This document shows, piece after piece, positions 21,394 to 32,449 of a stretch of DNA of 64,000 nucleotides. Location of the stretch: positions 1 through 64,000 of the forward strand of contig WION01000103.1 of assembly GCA_015039365.1 (NCBI GenBank), in the 5' to 3' direction. The DNA is from Amanita rubescens (lineage: Eukaryota; Basidiomycota; Agaricomycetes; Agaricales; Amanitaceae). Positions within the stretch are counted from its first letter, which is position 1; every line of letters starts with the position of its first letter. Under the pieces are notes generated by a model. That model saw only the letters and a program-made list of their open reading frames with translations. It was not told the DNA's origin and made no database searches. A program made the position numbers and the translations under genes.

Positions 21394-24300
21394 ATGGCTT
21401 CTCCTAGACCAGCCTCCCTTTACACGAATTCAACTACCGAATACCCAAGGTGACATTACTTCGACCAGAGCGATAACATCCAGCTGAATGTATTGCAGGT
21501 TCCGAATCCTTGTCGTTGGTCGAGTCAGTCTCTTTGGCGTCCCGTTAAAAGTGTAGTTCACGGTCGTCCTTCCACAGTCCGGAGTGGGGAAATCGTCGCT
21601 TATCAACGCTATCTTCAAAGCCTCGTTGGCGGTATGTTATCTTTGACGCTTATCCTGCAATCGCTCGATGGGATCTAGGAAGTCCGACACGACCGAGCTG
21701 GCGCAGCCAATATCAACGAAGGAATCACCTCACCTCACAATAAACACCTAATACTTCACGATTCTCAAGGTTATGAACCAGGAGACAAGGAAAAATTCGA
21801 TATCCTGGAGAATTTTATTACGGAGCAAACTAAGAAACAATCATCTATTGAGAGGCTTCATGCAATTTGGTGCGCTCATAGATAACGCAAGTCGATTGTT
21901 ACGATTCACACCATTATAGGCTGTGCATTTCTGCTCCTTACTCTGGCGGGCGGCTCTTTGAAACAAACGACGAAAATATTTTCAAGTTGAATCGAAACAA
22001 AGGCAACTATCTGAAATCTCCAGCCCGATACGAGACTTACCGCGACAACAGTGCCAATCATCGTCGCGATCACCAAATTTGACCTTTACATAGCCACGAG
22101 GCGGGGAAATCTGAAAGGCCCAAATATTTCTCAGGCGGCTGAGCAACTGTTCAAGCAAAAGTTTGGCCACAAATTCGAAGGGGACGGCGTGAGTCAAAAT
22201 CGCCCCATACCATACGCTCTCGTGTCGAGTATGTTCGCATCTGAGATTACTCCATCTGCACTGACAATGCGTAGTATTCATACCTGAAACCTTGCAGCGT
22301 CTAGTGAAAATTACGATGAACAGTATGAGCCTAGAAACCCCAACTCCATCGTCTACATTCTCAGGGCGCATTAAGAACTTCTTATTCAGCAGGTCTACGG
22401 ATAACGATTGGCTGACGAGAGCAGATGGCGATTCTTCCGCCCAATATGCACTCGCGCTGGCACAACGTGTTGATATTGCAACTTGGATCGCCGCGTCAAT
22501 AAAGTAAGCACGCGGCCCCTATCCGACTTAGAATAGACTTGACATTATGTTGTTGCCGCAGATTCGGAGAAAAGAGCAAGTTAAACTGATATTATGCTGT
22601 CAACATTCTGCGCCCTTACCTCGAATCACAGGATATTGGAATACAGTAATATCTGGTATACGCTATCTCAGTGTCAACATTCGAGAGTATCTATTTGCGA
22701 TACATAAGGACATTGTCTTGTTTTGGAATATGGATGAGGTATGTGCAAGAAAGCGCCTTGGATGTATTTTTGTACTTATCGTGCCCTGATAGTTTTTTCT
22801 CAGTGATGCGTTCTGTCGTAAAATGATGGTCATCGTGGATGATCTCATCCAGCAGAATTCCAGTGTTATGTGAGTTTGTTGAAAATTGGCACAGTTGATG
22901 CTCATTACAAGGTCAAGAAAGGGAGTGTTGACGACGGTAGTGGCACATTTATCTGTCTATCAACGACGGTAAGCAGCGTCCTTCGTCATGTCTCCAAGTG
23001 TGTTAGACTTCTGAATAGGATCGAGTATACCCGTTGTCTCATGGGTTATGTAGTTGATCTGACACTTATCTTACAAGCCGTGGCCCAGCTTTGCTCTCCG
23101 TCCCAAGTTTTGTTCACGGAAAAGGCTCAAGATCGCGTAAATGAGATCATCTACATGTTTTGTTGCTCGGAAAAAAGGAACCGTATCCATAAAGAAATCA
23201 TGGACTTTGTCAGCTTTCAGCGCTCATTTGGAAAGCGTAGGGCGTTGGATAAAATCGCGTCCCTGATACGTGAAAACCAGGTGTGAAGATTGATATCTCC
23301 TCATCAACTCGCTGCTAAACCTATCATTCATATGCTGTGCTACAGATAACGGAGGATGATGCTCAGCTTGACGAAGAGCGATCACCTCTCCTAACATTAC
23401 TCCAAGTCCTTAAATTTGAGGTATGGGATTCTGAAGTATCACCACATTGTCGCTCATAAATGCCAGTTATCTGTGAAAGGACTGACAGTGAACAAGACCA
23501 TTCTTGACCTTGTGCGCAAACTGTTAGATTTACAAGAATATGATACTATTATCTCTGAATTGGAAACTTCCGGCGACATCGAACTAGTCCTTGACTATAT
23601 GCTCTATGTACGCATGTCTTCATTTTCATTCCGATCGTTAGCATTCATCCTTACATTCTGCAGTTACTACGCAATAATGCCCTATCAGATTCTGGGGTTA
23701 AATATGGCAGCCGAGAAGCCAGAAAGCTCATGTTCCGTCTGGTATCCGAGATAAATATTATGCCCAGATGTCTGAGTATGACCGGCATAAGGACCGAGAT
23801 GGATCTTAGCGCCCTTGACGTGGGTGACTTTGGTCGTGTTCTCGAGGGTGAGCACAATGGACAACAGGTCGCGCTGACAGTGCTGCACAAAGCCCGTCAT
23901 AAAGATGTACGCGAATTTCCTATTTTTTCCCCTTCACGATGTTGATGCATTTGATAAGGATCTGCTCAGAAAAGATTTTCGTCGGCAAGCCCTCACGTGG
24001 CGATCGGTCGTACAAAGCTTTATCCACCCGCTACTAGGAATATTTGAGCATAATTCACAACTATTTCTCGTGTCGCCGTTGATGAGGAATGGGACGTTAA
24101 CCCAATGGAGGAAGGACAAGACGCGAAGTATTGCTGAGATACAGACGCGGGTAATGTATTATTGCACTCGTCAATATACAATAACTGATGCCTATTAGAT
24201 ACTAGAGGTAGCTAAAGGTGTTCAATATATCCACTCGAATGGAATTGTTCATGGCAATTTGCACGGGGTAAGTGTTACAGATACTGTATATCGTCCATTA

Positions 24301-26245
24301 ATTCATTTTTTAACCTCAGGACAATGTCCTCCTTGACTCTAACTTCCGTTGTCAAATCACTGACTTCAGTTTAACACGGTATTTCGATGCCGCTTATCCA
24401 TCGTCTCCTATGCCATTTTCAGTAGTTTTTGCTGCGCCGGAGCTTTTTGATCGGTGTAACAAATGTGATCGCCCCAAGTGTGATTTGGTTTGTAACGCAC
24501 AGAGGAAAACGACGCAGACAGATGTATACGCATTTGGCTGCCTTTACCATGCGGTGAGTTTCACGGCTTATTTCGTTGAGCTTAATGTTGACTGATCCAG
24601 ATATTTTTCGATACCGTGCCTTTTCGAGGTGAAAACGAATCTCAAATTATTCAGCTCATCACGACTGGAGTACATCCAGACCGATTGGACGCCCCAGCGA
24701 TGAAAGACAATATATGGGATCTTATCCGACTCTGTTGGATTAACGACCCTTCAAAGCGTCCGACACTGGGACAGGTCATAATGGATCATATGGAATTTAC
24801 TCCCCTTCCATCGTTAATTGCGACCCTCAGTGAGGTACGCATTTGCAATATATCGGGACACTATCGCTTATAGCTCCTAGTCAGCACCATTCGGCGGCGC
24901 GACGGTCAATAAAGCCGCCCTTCACCTCGTGTGCACATTATTAGATACATTTGAAGTTAAAACCATTGTCTCCGAATTGAGCATTACATCGGACATTGAG
25001 TTGTTACTTGATTTTCTACTTCATGTAAGCAAAAGTTTTGCATAGCTTGTTTTTTTTCATATTTAATGGTTTCTCCCCAGCTGCTCGGTGACGGTAACCT
25101 GACGAACTCGAGTGTTCCGGGAGCAAATCGGAGAGCCAGAAGGCTGATGTTTAAACTGATATCCGTGACGAACATCGCACCAAGGTCTCTATTTATCACT
25201 GATGTCACGATTGAGAAGCATCTTGGCTCGATCGGTAGGGGAGGATATGGACAGGTTTTCAGAGGCAAATACAAAGGACAGCAGGTTGCAGTGAAAGTGG
25301 TGGAGAACGGTCATGATGAGGTTCGTGCATTGCAAAATCTTTTCTCATATTAGTACTAATCGATTTGCAAGAATTCGCTTATCAAAGACTTTTGCCAGGA
25401 AGCCTTGGCATGGCGATCGCTCTCGCATCACTTTATTCTTCCTTTGCTAGGAATCTATGAAGAGAAATTGCAGCGATCTCTGGTATCACCATTCATGGAA
25501 AATGGTACGTTAAGTCGATGGAGAAAAAAGCGTACACCGGATGTAGCCGAGGTTCATAAGCTGGTAAGACTACAGTAATTGTCAGAGCAGTAAAATAGTT
25601 CACTCACCCCTCGTAGATGCTAGAGGTAGCTAAAGGGGTCCAGTATCTCCACTCGGAAGGAGTTGTACATGGCGATTTACACTGGGTGCGTACTTCAATT
25701 CAAACATTCTCAAGGGACTCGCGTCATTGTCTACCAGGGAAATGTTCTCCTCGATTCCGAATTGCACTGCAAGATTACTGATTTTGGATTGGCGCGACAT
25801 GCTGAGGCCACTTTTACACGATCCACCAGAGCATTTTTGTCCAATTTTGCTGCTCCTGAATTATTTGGTATGTGCACCAAGTGTGGTGAACCCGAGTGCG
25901 GCGGATGCCATGAGGGCCACGATGAACATCATACAGGGAAAACAATGGAGACGGATGTGTACGCATTCGGTTGCCTTTATTATGCGGTGCGTTTGACGTA
26001 TTCCTTAATCAGCGCCTATTTAGTGGTGGTTTTCACAGGTGTTCTTTGGCGTTATTCCTTTCCACGGCAAAAATGACTATCAGATTATAGGACTCGTCAC
26101 AAAAGGAATGCGTTCAGCCCGATTAAACAGTCCAATAATGGACGACATTACGTGGAATCTCATCACAAGTTGTTGGGCTCGCAAACCTTTTAAACGCCCA
26201 ACAATGGATGAAATCGTGAAGACATTGGAGTCGTCTTCGCACTAG
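21394..26245 (+). CDS. GK3: intact GTPase - pseudokinase - active-type kinase
   Basis: Start MASPRPASLY. RFRILVVGR is followed by an intact P-loop SGVGKSSLINA (21578-21610), G3 DSQG (21760-21771) and G4 ITKFD (about 22069-22083). It is the only GK copy with all recognisable G motifs. The helical region (PETLQRLVKITM, LAQRVD...IAASIK, GYWNTVISGIRYL, CLMGYVVDLTLILQ) leads to a first kinase unit that is dead at four positions and a second that looks active. Two introns are GC-AG (22003-22051 and one after FGEKR). The order pseudokinase then kinase recalls JAK, where JH2 controls JH1; that comparison is by layout only. I see no indel across the gene. Confidence 0.8.
23469..24834 (+). other. GK3 kinase unit 1, pseudokinase
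   Basis: Linker (TVNKTILDLVRKLLDL), loop DVGDFGRVLEG. The lysine is Thr (VALT, ACA 23877-23879), the alpha-C Glu is Gln (RRQALTW), HGD is HGN (24250-24258) and DFG is DFS (24362-24370). It keeps the Cys insert as C-x2-C-x4-C-x3-C (24455-24493) and the fold motif DVYAFGCLYH. All four catalytic positions are changed. It ends FTPLPSLIATLSE and splices in frame to unit 2. Confidence 0.85.
24881..26245 (+). other. GK3 kinase unit 2, intact motifs
   Basis: Loop IGRGGYGQVFRG, VAVKVV lysine, FCQEALAWRSL, GVVHGDLH, KITDFGLARH and NFAAPELFG. It has a textbook four-Cys insert CTKCGEPECGGC (25872-25907) followed by HEGHDEHH, then ETDVYAFGCLYYA. Terminal unit (VKTLESSSH stop). Confidence 0.85.
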
Positions 26246-26832
26246 GGTGGCCTTGACCTATCACCTATCACAGCGCCATTCTACTAGATTTTTACTGCAC
26301 CACGCATTGCGGCAGATTCGAAATGCATATATAGTGAACTGTAGGCAAGGGCTTTAGGATGCTACTTACGAGCTGTATTTGTATTACATCAACTAAGTTC
26401 CGTCACAAACCGTCATCATACGTCAGCGTCACATTCACCTTCACCTTGGATAAGCCGACGGGAGTCGAAGAGCTTGCGCGCTTGCATCACTGCGCACTAC
26501 GTAGATATCCATCCCTACCTGTACTCGATCTGTTGCTGTCAACCCAACTGCAGCCGGATGCCTCCAGCATTGTCTCTTCGCCACTCTACACTATACAGTA
26601 GCCAGTGTTCCCGGAACATGCACATACCTTCGCGTAGTGCAACGCTGCTCGCCGCTTTAACTCAACGTAACGGGAGACCGTATATGTCGTTAAAGCAGTA
26701 AGATGCTTTACTTTGCTTCCAATAATGCAGGTTCGGGATGCAGGGAGGAGGTGCTAGCTGATCATATCCGATCTGTATGTAGTCCCCGGTACGTGAGCTC
26801 GTTGATAACTTGACTTATGCAGCTGCTTGTGA
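26246..26832 (+). other. spacer between GK3 and truncated kinase
   Basis: No gene recognised. It replaces the GTPase, helical region, linker and N-lobe expected before the kinase that follows, so the breakpoint of a deletion probably lies near 26820. Confidence 0.4.
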
Positions 26833-27717
26833 ATGACAAATTCGCTTATCAAAGACTCTTGCCAGGAAGCCCTGGCGTGGCGATCCCTTTCGCATCGCTT
26901 TATCCTTCCGCTGCTGGGGATATATGAAGAGAAATCACAGCGGTATCTTGTATCACCGTTCATGCCAAATGATACGTTGAATGAGTGGAGAAAAAAGCAT
27001 ACACCTCCCGTAGCTGAAGTTGATAGACTGGTGAGACTAAGGTAATTGCTAGAGAAATAAACTAATTCACTGATATTGTTTAGATGCTAGAGATAGCTGA
27101 GGGTATGCAGCATCTTCACTCGGAAGGAGTTGTTCACGGCGATTTACACGCCGTGAGTACGTTCTCTTTGATTCAAATTTCGAGCTCACGTTATTGTCTG
27201 TCAGGGAAACGTCCTCCTTGATTCGGAACTGCACTGCAAAATCACCGATTTTGGATTGACACGCCATTCTGAGATCACTGTTGCAGCATCCACTGGGGCA
27301 TTTTCACCAAATTTTGCTGCACCGGAACTGTTTGGCCTGTGCACCACATGTGGTCAGTCGGGTTGCGATGGATGCGATGAAGGTCGTGGCGTGCAACATA
27401 GAAGCAAAACGATGAAAACAGACGTCTACGCTTTCGCTTGCCTTTATTATGCAGTGCGTTTCAAATGTCTTGATTTATTCAGGGTTAAGCGTTAAACTTT
27501 GACTGCACAGATATTCTTTGGTACTGCCCCTTTTCATGATAAAACCCAGTTCCAAATCGTGCGACTCTCCTTGGATGGAAAACGTCCAGATCAATTGGAT
27601 AGTCCAGAGATGGCGGATGAAACATGGAATCTTATTCAGATATGTTGGAAATCCAAACCCTCTGAACGCCCAACCATGGATGAAATCGTCGAGACAATGA
27701 AGTGTTTTCTTTCATAG
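26833..27717 (+). pseudogene. 5'-truncated GK-type kinase lacking most of the N-lobe
   Basis: The frame opens MTNSLIKDSCQEALAWRSL, which is the alpha-C exon of GK kinases, and continues through PLLGIYEEKSQRYLVSPFM, GVVHGDLHA, KITDFGLTRH, NFAAPELFG, the four-Cys insert CTTCGQSGCDGC (27340-27375), KTDVYAFACLYYA and a terminal-type C-end (VETMKCFLS stop). Glycine loop and VALK lysine are absent, so the product cannot bind ATP normally. The C-lobe is undamaged, so the truncation may be recent or the fragment may be expressed as a regulator. A start codon happens to lie at the break. Confidence 0.7.
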
Positions 27718-29170
27718 GGTGAGCTTCTGGGCTTGTTGAGATACTACTCGCTAGTTTTGCCGCGCGGCGTGCACATTTATTAGTGCTACAGAATTGATGT
27801 GATCGTAGCAAATAATGTGTACTGTACAAGTGACAGCCGTTTAGTGTAGTGTGACGCTGATGGTTTTTTATCGTGCCAAACATGTACAACGGTAATTCCG
27901 ATGTTACCCGATGCCCTGATACAAGATTCTACCCACCGCCATCTGACTGACAAAAACAATGCTCTCTGGCTTGCACACCGCTACCACCATCTGAGGAATA
28001 CAAGATGAGCCGTAGTCTGTACAACTTTTCGATGAAACGTATCGGTGGGTGCGTGACCATAATGTTTTTGGCGATCATGACGCTGATTCTGAATTTCTGA
28101 TAGGAAGGGATCCGGTCCACATACTCTACTGAACCAAGGAGTTAGGACTTGTTAGAACCGCCGCCAACGGTTCGCCGACGACGCCGACGAAGACATCATC
28201 CAGGCAAATGATGTCGAGTCGGTCCAAGACATCCTCCGCTGATCTGCCGAAGTATCACATTTACGAGTGATGTGAAATTGTGAGTGAAGGATTGATTAAT
28301 TATACGAGCTATCGCACTGATTATGCGAAGAGACGAAGGCTAGGACGGAAGGAATGCAATAGTCGGTGGTGCAACCTCTACTCATTTGTTATCCAATTGC
28401 TCATCACCTTTGCTAGGTTAGCCAAGTTGGACAAATGTCTCCGTAGATGTAACAGAAGAGCACTCTGATCAGGCGAAATCACACCGGTCAATCCCCTGGT
28501 GCCTCTTTATTGACAGATCTACGGATTTCAACATCACCGATTTGGCGAAGAATAATCTCGGTACCTTGCCGAGCTGTTCTTTTTAAGCTTATTCACCCAC
28601 GCTCAAACCCCACTTCAGGTTTCCTTGGATGCCTTCAGCAATGACATGTTGTCGAGAATCTACAGGTACACTATCCGGCCGGGAACGATGATAGCAATAC
28701 GCGGCAAGCAAAGTTTGGAATCTGAGATGTGATTGATCGACGATTATTCAATGGCGTAAATGGAGAACCTTGCAATAATAGATTGAGGGTGGTCGGCGCT
28801 CGCTCGCTATCTGTTGTGATCGTCAATGTGTGGAACGCCTACAATGAAAAGACGCTTGGCACAGCTTGGCACTGACAGGCACTTGATTACTTAAGGAGAA
28901 GATAAATACTCACCACCCGGTTTCCCTGAGTGGCATTGTCGATTTGGTGTACCACATAAAATTTCGAACGAAGATAAGGTTTTGCTGGATTGGCGCTCGA
29001 AATTCGAATACCTGTTCGCTAGGTAATAGTTCCGACCATCTGCACTGGACAGTGACTGGCACAGCCAGCGGTTATCGTCTAATCGCGTGAATTGTACGGC
29101 ATGGCCAAATGTGCCGTAATTAGGTCCGTCACACAGACCTATTCCAGGCAGTGTAAACGTGCACATATTT
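27718..29170 (+). other. spacer; one unplaced minus-strand frame
   Basis: No recognisable gene. A 91-codon minus frame at 28891-29166 begins MCTFTLPGIGLCDGPNYG and is compositionally protein-like, but it has no paralogue here and I cannot assign it. Weak similarity exists between 20690-20750 and 28782-28830 (GGTGGTCGRCGC and GTGATCGTCAA). Confidence 0.35.
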
Positions 29171-29177
29171 TATAAAG
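29171..29177 (+). promoter_or_regulatory. TATA box of MK2
   Basis: TATAAAG, 63 bp before the MK2 start codon, a usual distance for fungal TATA promoters with a short leader. Confidence 0.5.
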
Positions 29178-29233
29178 CTGGTGACAGCACGCTGTTTACG
29201 GGCCTCCCCTGCCCAGGAGTTCCACCCCCGCCA

Positions 29234-31460
29234 TGGGTTGCTTTTCTTCCAAAGTCAACAACGTCCTTCAGGACGGGATACTGCTTGCTACTTCCATGGC
29301 TCCCGTTCCAGGCTTGGGACCTGCTGCCGCTCTTGTGATCGACATCATCAAGCTATGCCAGGCGGTTCCACATAACAGGTGTGGATAATCATTCCCACGG
29401 TGCAACGTTACTTTCTAACTTTTCGCAGAAATGCTGCTCGCAGTCTGGCTGAAAGGTGTCAGAACCTATACAAAGCTCTAGAGCAGTACGAGAAGAAGCC
29501 TATTCCTGATAGTACAATTCAACCCCGTGATGCGGTGTTCAAGTCAGTCGCTGGTTCTTCAATGAAGGGTTTCCACTGACAACGTTTAGATGCCTCAATC
29601 GGGTCAAGGACACGATGCAGAAGTGGTCGGAGAAAAGCTCGTTTGACATGTTGTTGTTCCTGGGCGAATTCGAGGCCGAGTTCGATTATTGTGATAACGC
29701 AATAAACGATTGCCTTAGAACCTTTAGTGTTAGTTCCTTGTTTGCAAAAGGGTGCATTTCTAACAAATTTTCAGACTGTTTTCCAAATGGAAACTCTGGT
29801 ACACCAAAAGGAAACGGAAAGATGGAGAATGGACCTGAAAGAGCGTCAGGACGCCGACCATAAAGATATTATGGAACAGCTCGCTGCTGCCGATTTCACA
29901 CAACGAGTGACAGAGAGCAAGGTCTTGGAGGGCCAGAATGACATAAAGGGAATTTTGGTGATGATGCAAAAGGTACGTGAACTGTACACGTGGAGGCTTG
30001 GATTGTTTAACATACGCGATTAGGGCCTAGCGGAACACAAGGTCGTGTCGGATGAGGGACGCAAGCGTATGGCCAAGAATCTATACAGATTGCTTCGGTT
30101 GTCGAATCTGGTCCCACCCGAATGTCAGCTGGACTCCGGAGAGATTGAGTGGTCGGGAGAAGTTCCCATCGACGGCGGCAACAAAAACGTTGACATGTAC
30201 AAGGGTCTATATCTCCAAAGCGAGGACGTGAGGATCAAGGTCATCCGCTCCGTCAATATGAAGGACGAGAATACGGTCAAGGTATGTCTTCCTGACGCTG
30301 AAACCTACCTCGCTTGTGACTCAAAACGCTCTCAGAGGATAAGGCGCGAGGTCGAACTGTGGTCAGAGATTTACGCAGTGGACAAGGGAAAACACGTTAT
30401 ACCATTCTATGGATTTTACAGCCCTGACGGCATTCGTCTGTGAGTATCCTCGAGAACGTTATACGACGCGCCTTGTGCTAACGTTTCTGCCAGTGCTTTG
30501 GTTAGCCCATGGGTTGATAACGGAAATGCTTTAGCATATGTCATGAAAAACGACAACGTTCTCGATTATAAAAAGCTGGTACATTGCCTTGCCTAGTTTT
30601 CACGCCAAGAGTTTAATTGCATCAGTAGATTATCGGCATTGCAGCAGGGATCAAAGTCCTGCATTCGATGAAACCTCCCATTATCCACGGGAATTTGAGA
30701 GCAGTCCGTACCGTTGTTCATCAGTCACATAAGAAATCATTGATATCTTGGTCAGGAAAAGGTACTTATCAGCGATCAGGGCCAACCACTAATCGCGGAC
30801 TTTGCGCTTGCAAAGGCATGTTTCCGCGATCTGTTTTCATACGTATTGCTAATCTTATTGTTGAAGATCGAAGGAAATCCGATCACCCAAACCACTGGGG
30901 AGTCCGATAGCTGTAGGTGGTGTGCACCAGAGATGTTCGAAGATCAGGCCACCGTGTCAACCAAGGGTGATGTCTATAGCTTTGGCATGACGATTCTCCA
31001 GGTTAGGCTCAGTTCCTTCTACTTTTTGTCTGAGATGCTCAATTCTTTTCAGTTGTATACACATGAGATGCCATACGTTAATATCAACAAAACCTTCCAC
31101 GTGTATTCTAAGAAGCGGGAGGGTGACGGACTACCCGATCGCCCGCAGGATGAGCGTGTCGTCGAGCGTGGGTTGGATGACAGAATATGGGGGCTTCTTT
31201 GCCTCTGCTGGTCCAGGGATCCGGAGCGCAGACCTTCAATTAATGACTTGGAAACGAAACTGTTGAAACCGGCTGAGCAGTTGCCTCAGGGGTCTTCTGC
31301 AGTTTTAACCGGGAATGAGCTGGTCGTGGAACCGATCACAGTTTTGGCAGGGAACGCGCTGGGCGTCGAGGACGATTTCGGCGGTGAGGGTCACGGACAC
31401 GATGCCGAGCATAAAGGTGTAGAGGGGGATGATACGCGAGTGCAAGCTATTGCATGCTAA
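29234..31460 (+). CDS. MK2: MLKL-like protein with myristoylation-type N-terminus
   Basis: Start MGCFSSKVNN has Gly2, Cys3 and Ser6, a candidate N-myristoylation plus palmitoylation site. The predicted helical bundle follows (MAPVPGLGPAAALVIDIIKL, VPHNRNAARSLAERC, VKDTMQKWSEKSS, GEFEAEFDYCDNAINDCL), then brace helices (ADHKDIMEQLAA, FTQRVTESKVLEG). The pseudokinase has RIKVIRSVN (lysine kept), FYGFYSPDGIRL, HGNLRA, IADFALAK and CRWCAPEMFED. Catalytic Asp is Asn and DFG is DFA. An acidic, Gly/His-containing tail of about 60 residues follows the last kinase helix. By analogy with MLKL, the bundle would permeabilise or bind membrane when released by the pseudokinase. Family assignment is from motif order, not a profile search. 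Confidence 0.85.
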
Positions 31461-32449
31461 TATTCAGATTTATTGATACATAATAGGGTATTATATATGT
31501 AGCGACGGTGTAATCATCTAAGGGTGGCTTTACTCCATGTCCTGCCGGACTTTCTCAACTCCAAGTTACGTGTAAAGTCTGTAAAGTCCGAGTCATCCTT
31601 ATTTTTCATGCCTATATGTTCCATGGTAACCGATGGCAGATCCAATTGCTGTGCAAGAATAACAATTGTTCTAATTGCGGCTGTTCCACTCCGATGCGCG
31701 TTGTTCCACGTCGATAACAAACTTGGACCAAAATTGGCATTCGTTGACAACATTGACAACATATATTCGGCTCATGCGTAGGGCGGTAAGCATAGTGTCA
31801 CCTGCAAGTCTAATGATGCAATAAGCATAATACACGTCAATAGACTTGGGATTGCAACGGGCGGAGTGCAGATCGCTAGACAGTCCGCTAGGATTGATAT
31901 TGGAATCAGTGCGTTTGTATCTTTTACGGATGAAGGAAGAACAACACACTTCGTCAGAAAGATAAAGACCATCAACGACGTTCAGGTACCAAGTCTGAGT
32001 CTGTTCGGTGCCACAATTTCTGCGAAGTTTGAACTATGAGATCCAAGATGACGCGACTTAGCATCCTGCGAGAGAAGGTGGTTGTTTACCAAGGCGTCAT
32101 GATTGCCGAGAGAATCGATCGATGATGGGCGGACCCCTCAGCTAGAGATACATGGAGTAGTAACAGAAATCCAGATTCTTGACCGCGACATCTCCTTTGA
32201 AGTCCTTGCGAGCCGGGTGAAGAGGAGCTAAGTATAAATGTGACACACACAAGCAATTGCGAGTCCGACGTTGTCATGGTGACAGTGCAGAAGTTTCGCT
32301 GTTCTTTTCGGAGATTGAAACAGATGAAGACGTCACTTGCCTTGCCACTAGTACCACAAATCAATGCAATGCAGCGTGGGCGTCAGACTTTGCTGATCTG
32401 ACAGCTATGATAAACCTGGCATGATCAACGTGACCCTCCATCCCAATTA
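31461..32449 (+). other. spacer with possible minus-strand membrane-protein remnant
   Basis: Between MK2 and MK3 there is no plus-strand gene. See the separate low-confidence entry for the minus strand at 31514-31975. Confidence 0.4.
31514..31975 (-). pseudogene. possible remnant of a multi-pass membrane protein
   Basis: Two minus frames contain very hydrophobic stretches (LIPISILADCLAICTPPVAI, LLTCIMLIASLD) followed by SLLSTWNNAHRSGT. That resembles the SLLATLNAR end of the DUF6534-type membrane proteins common in mushrooms, and another frame has RYKRTDSNINP like their preceding loop. The pieces are in different frames and no start or splice chain is visible. Weak assignment. Confidence 0.25.
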
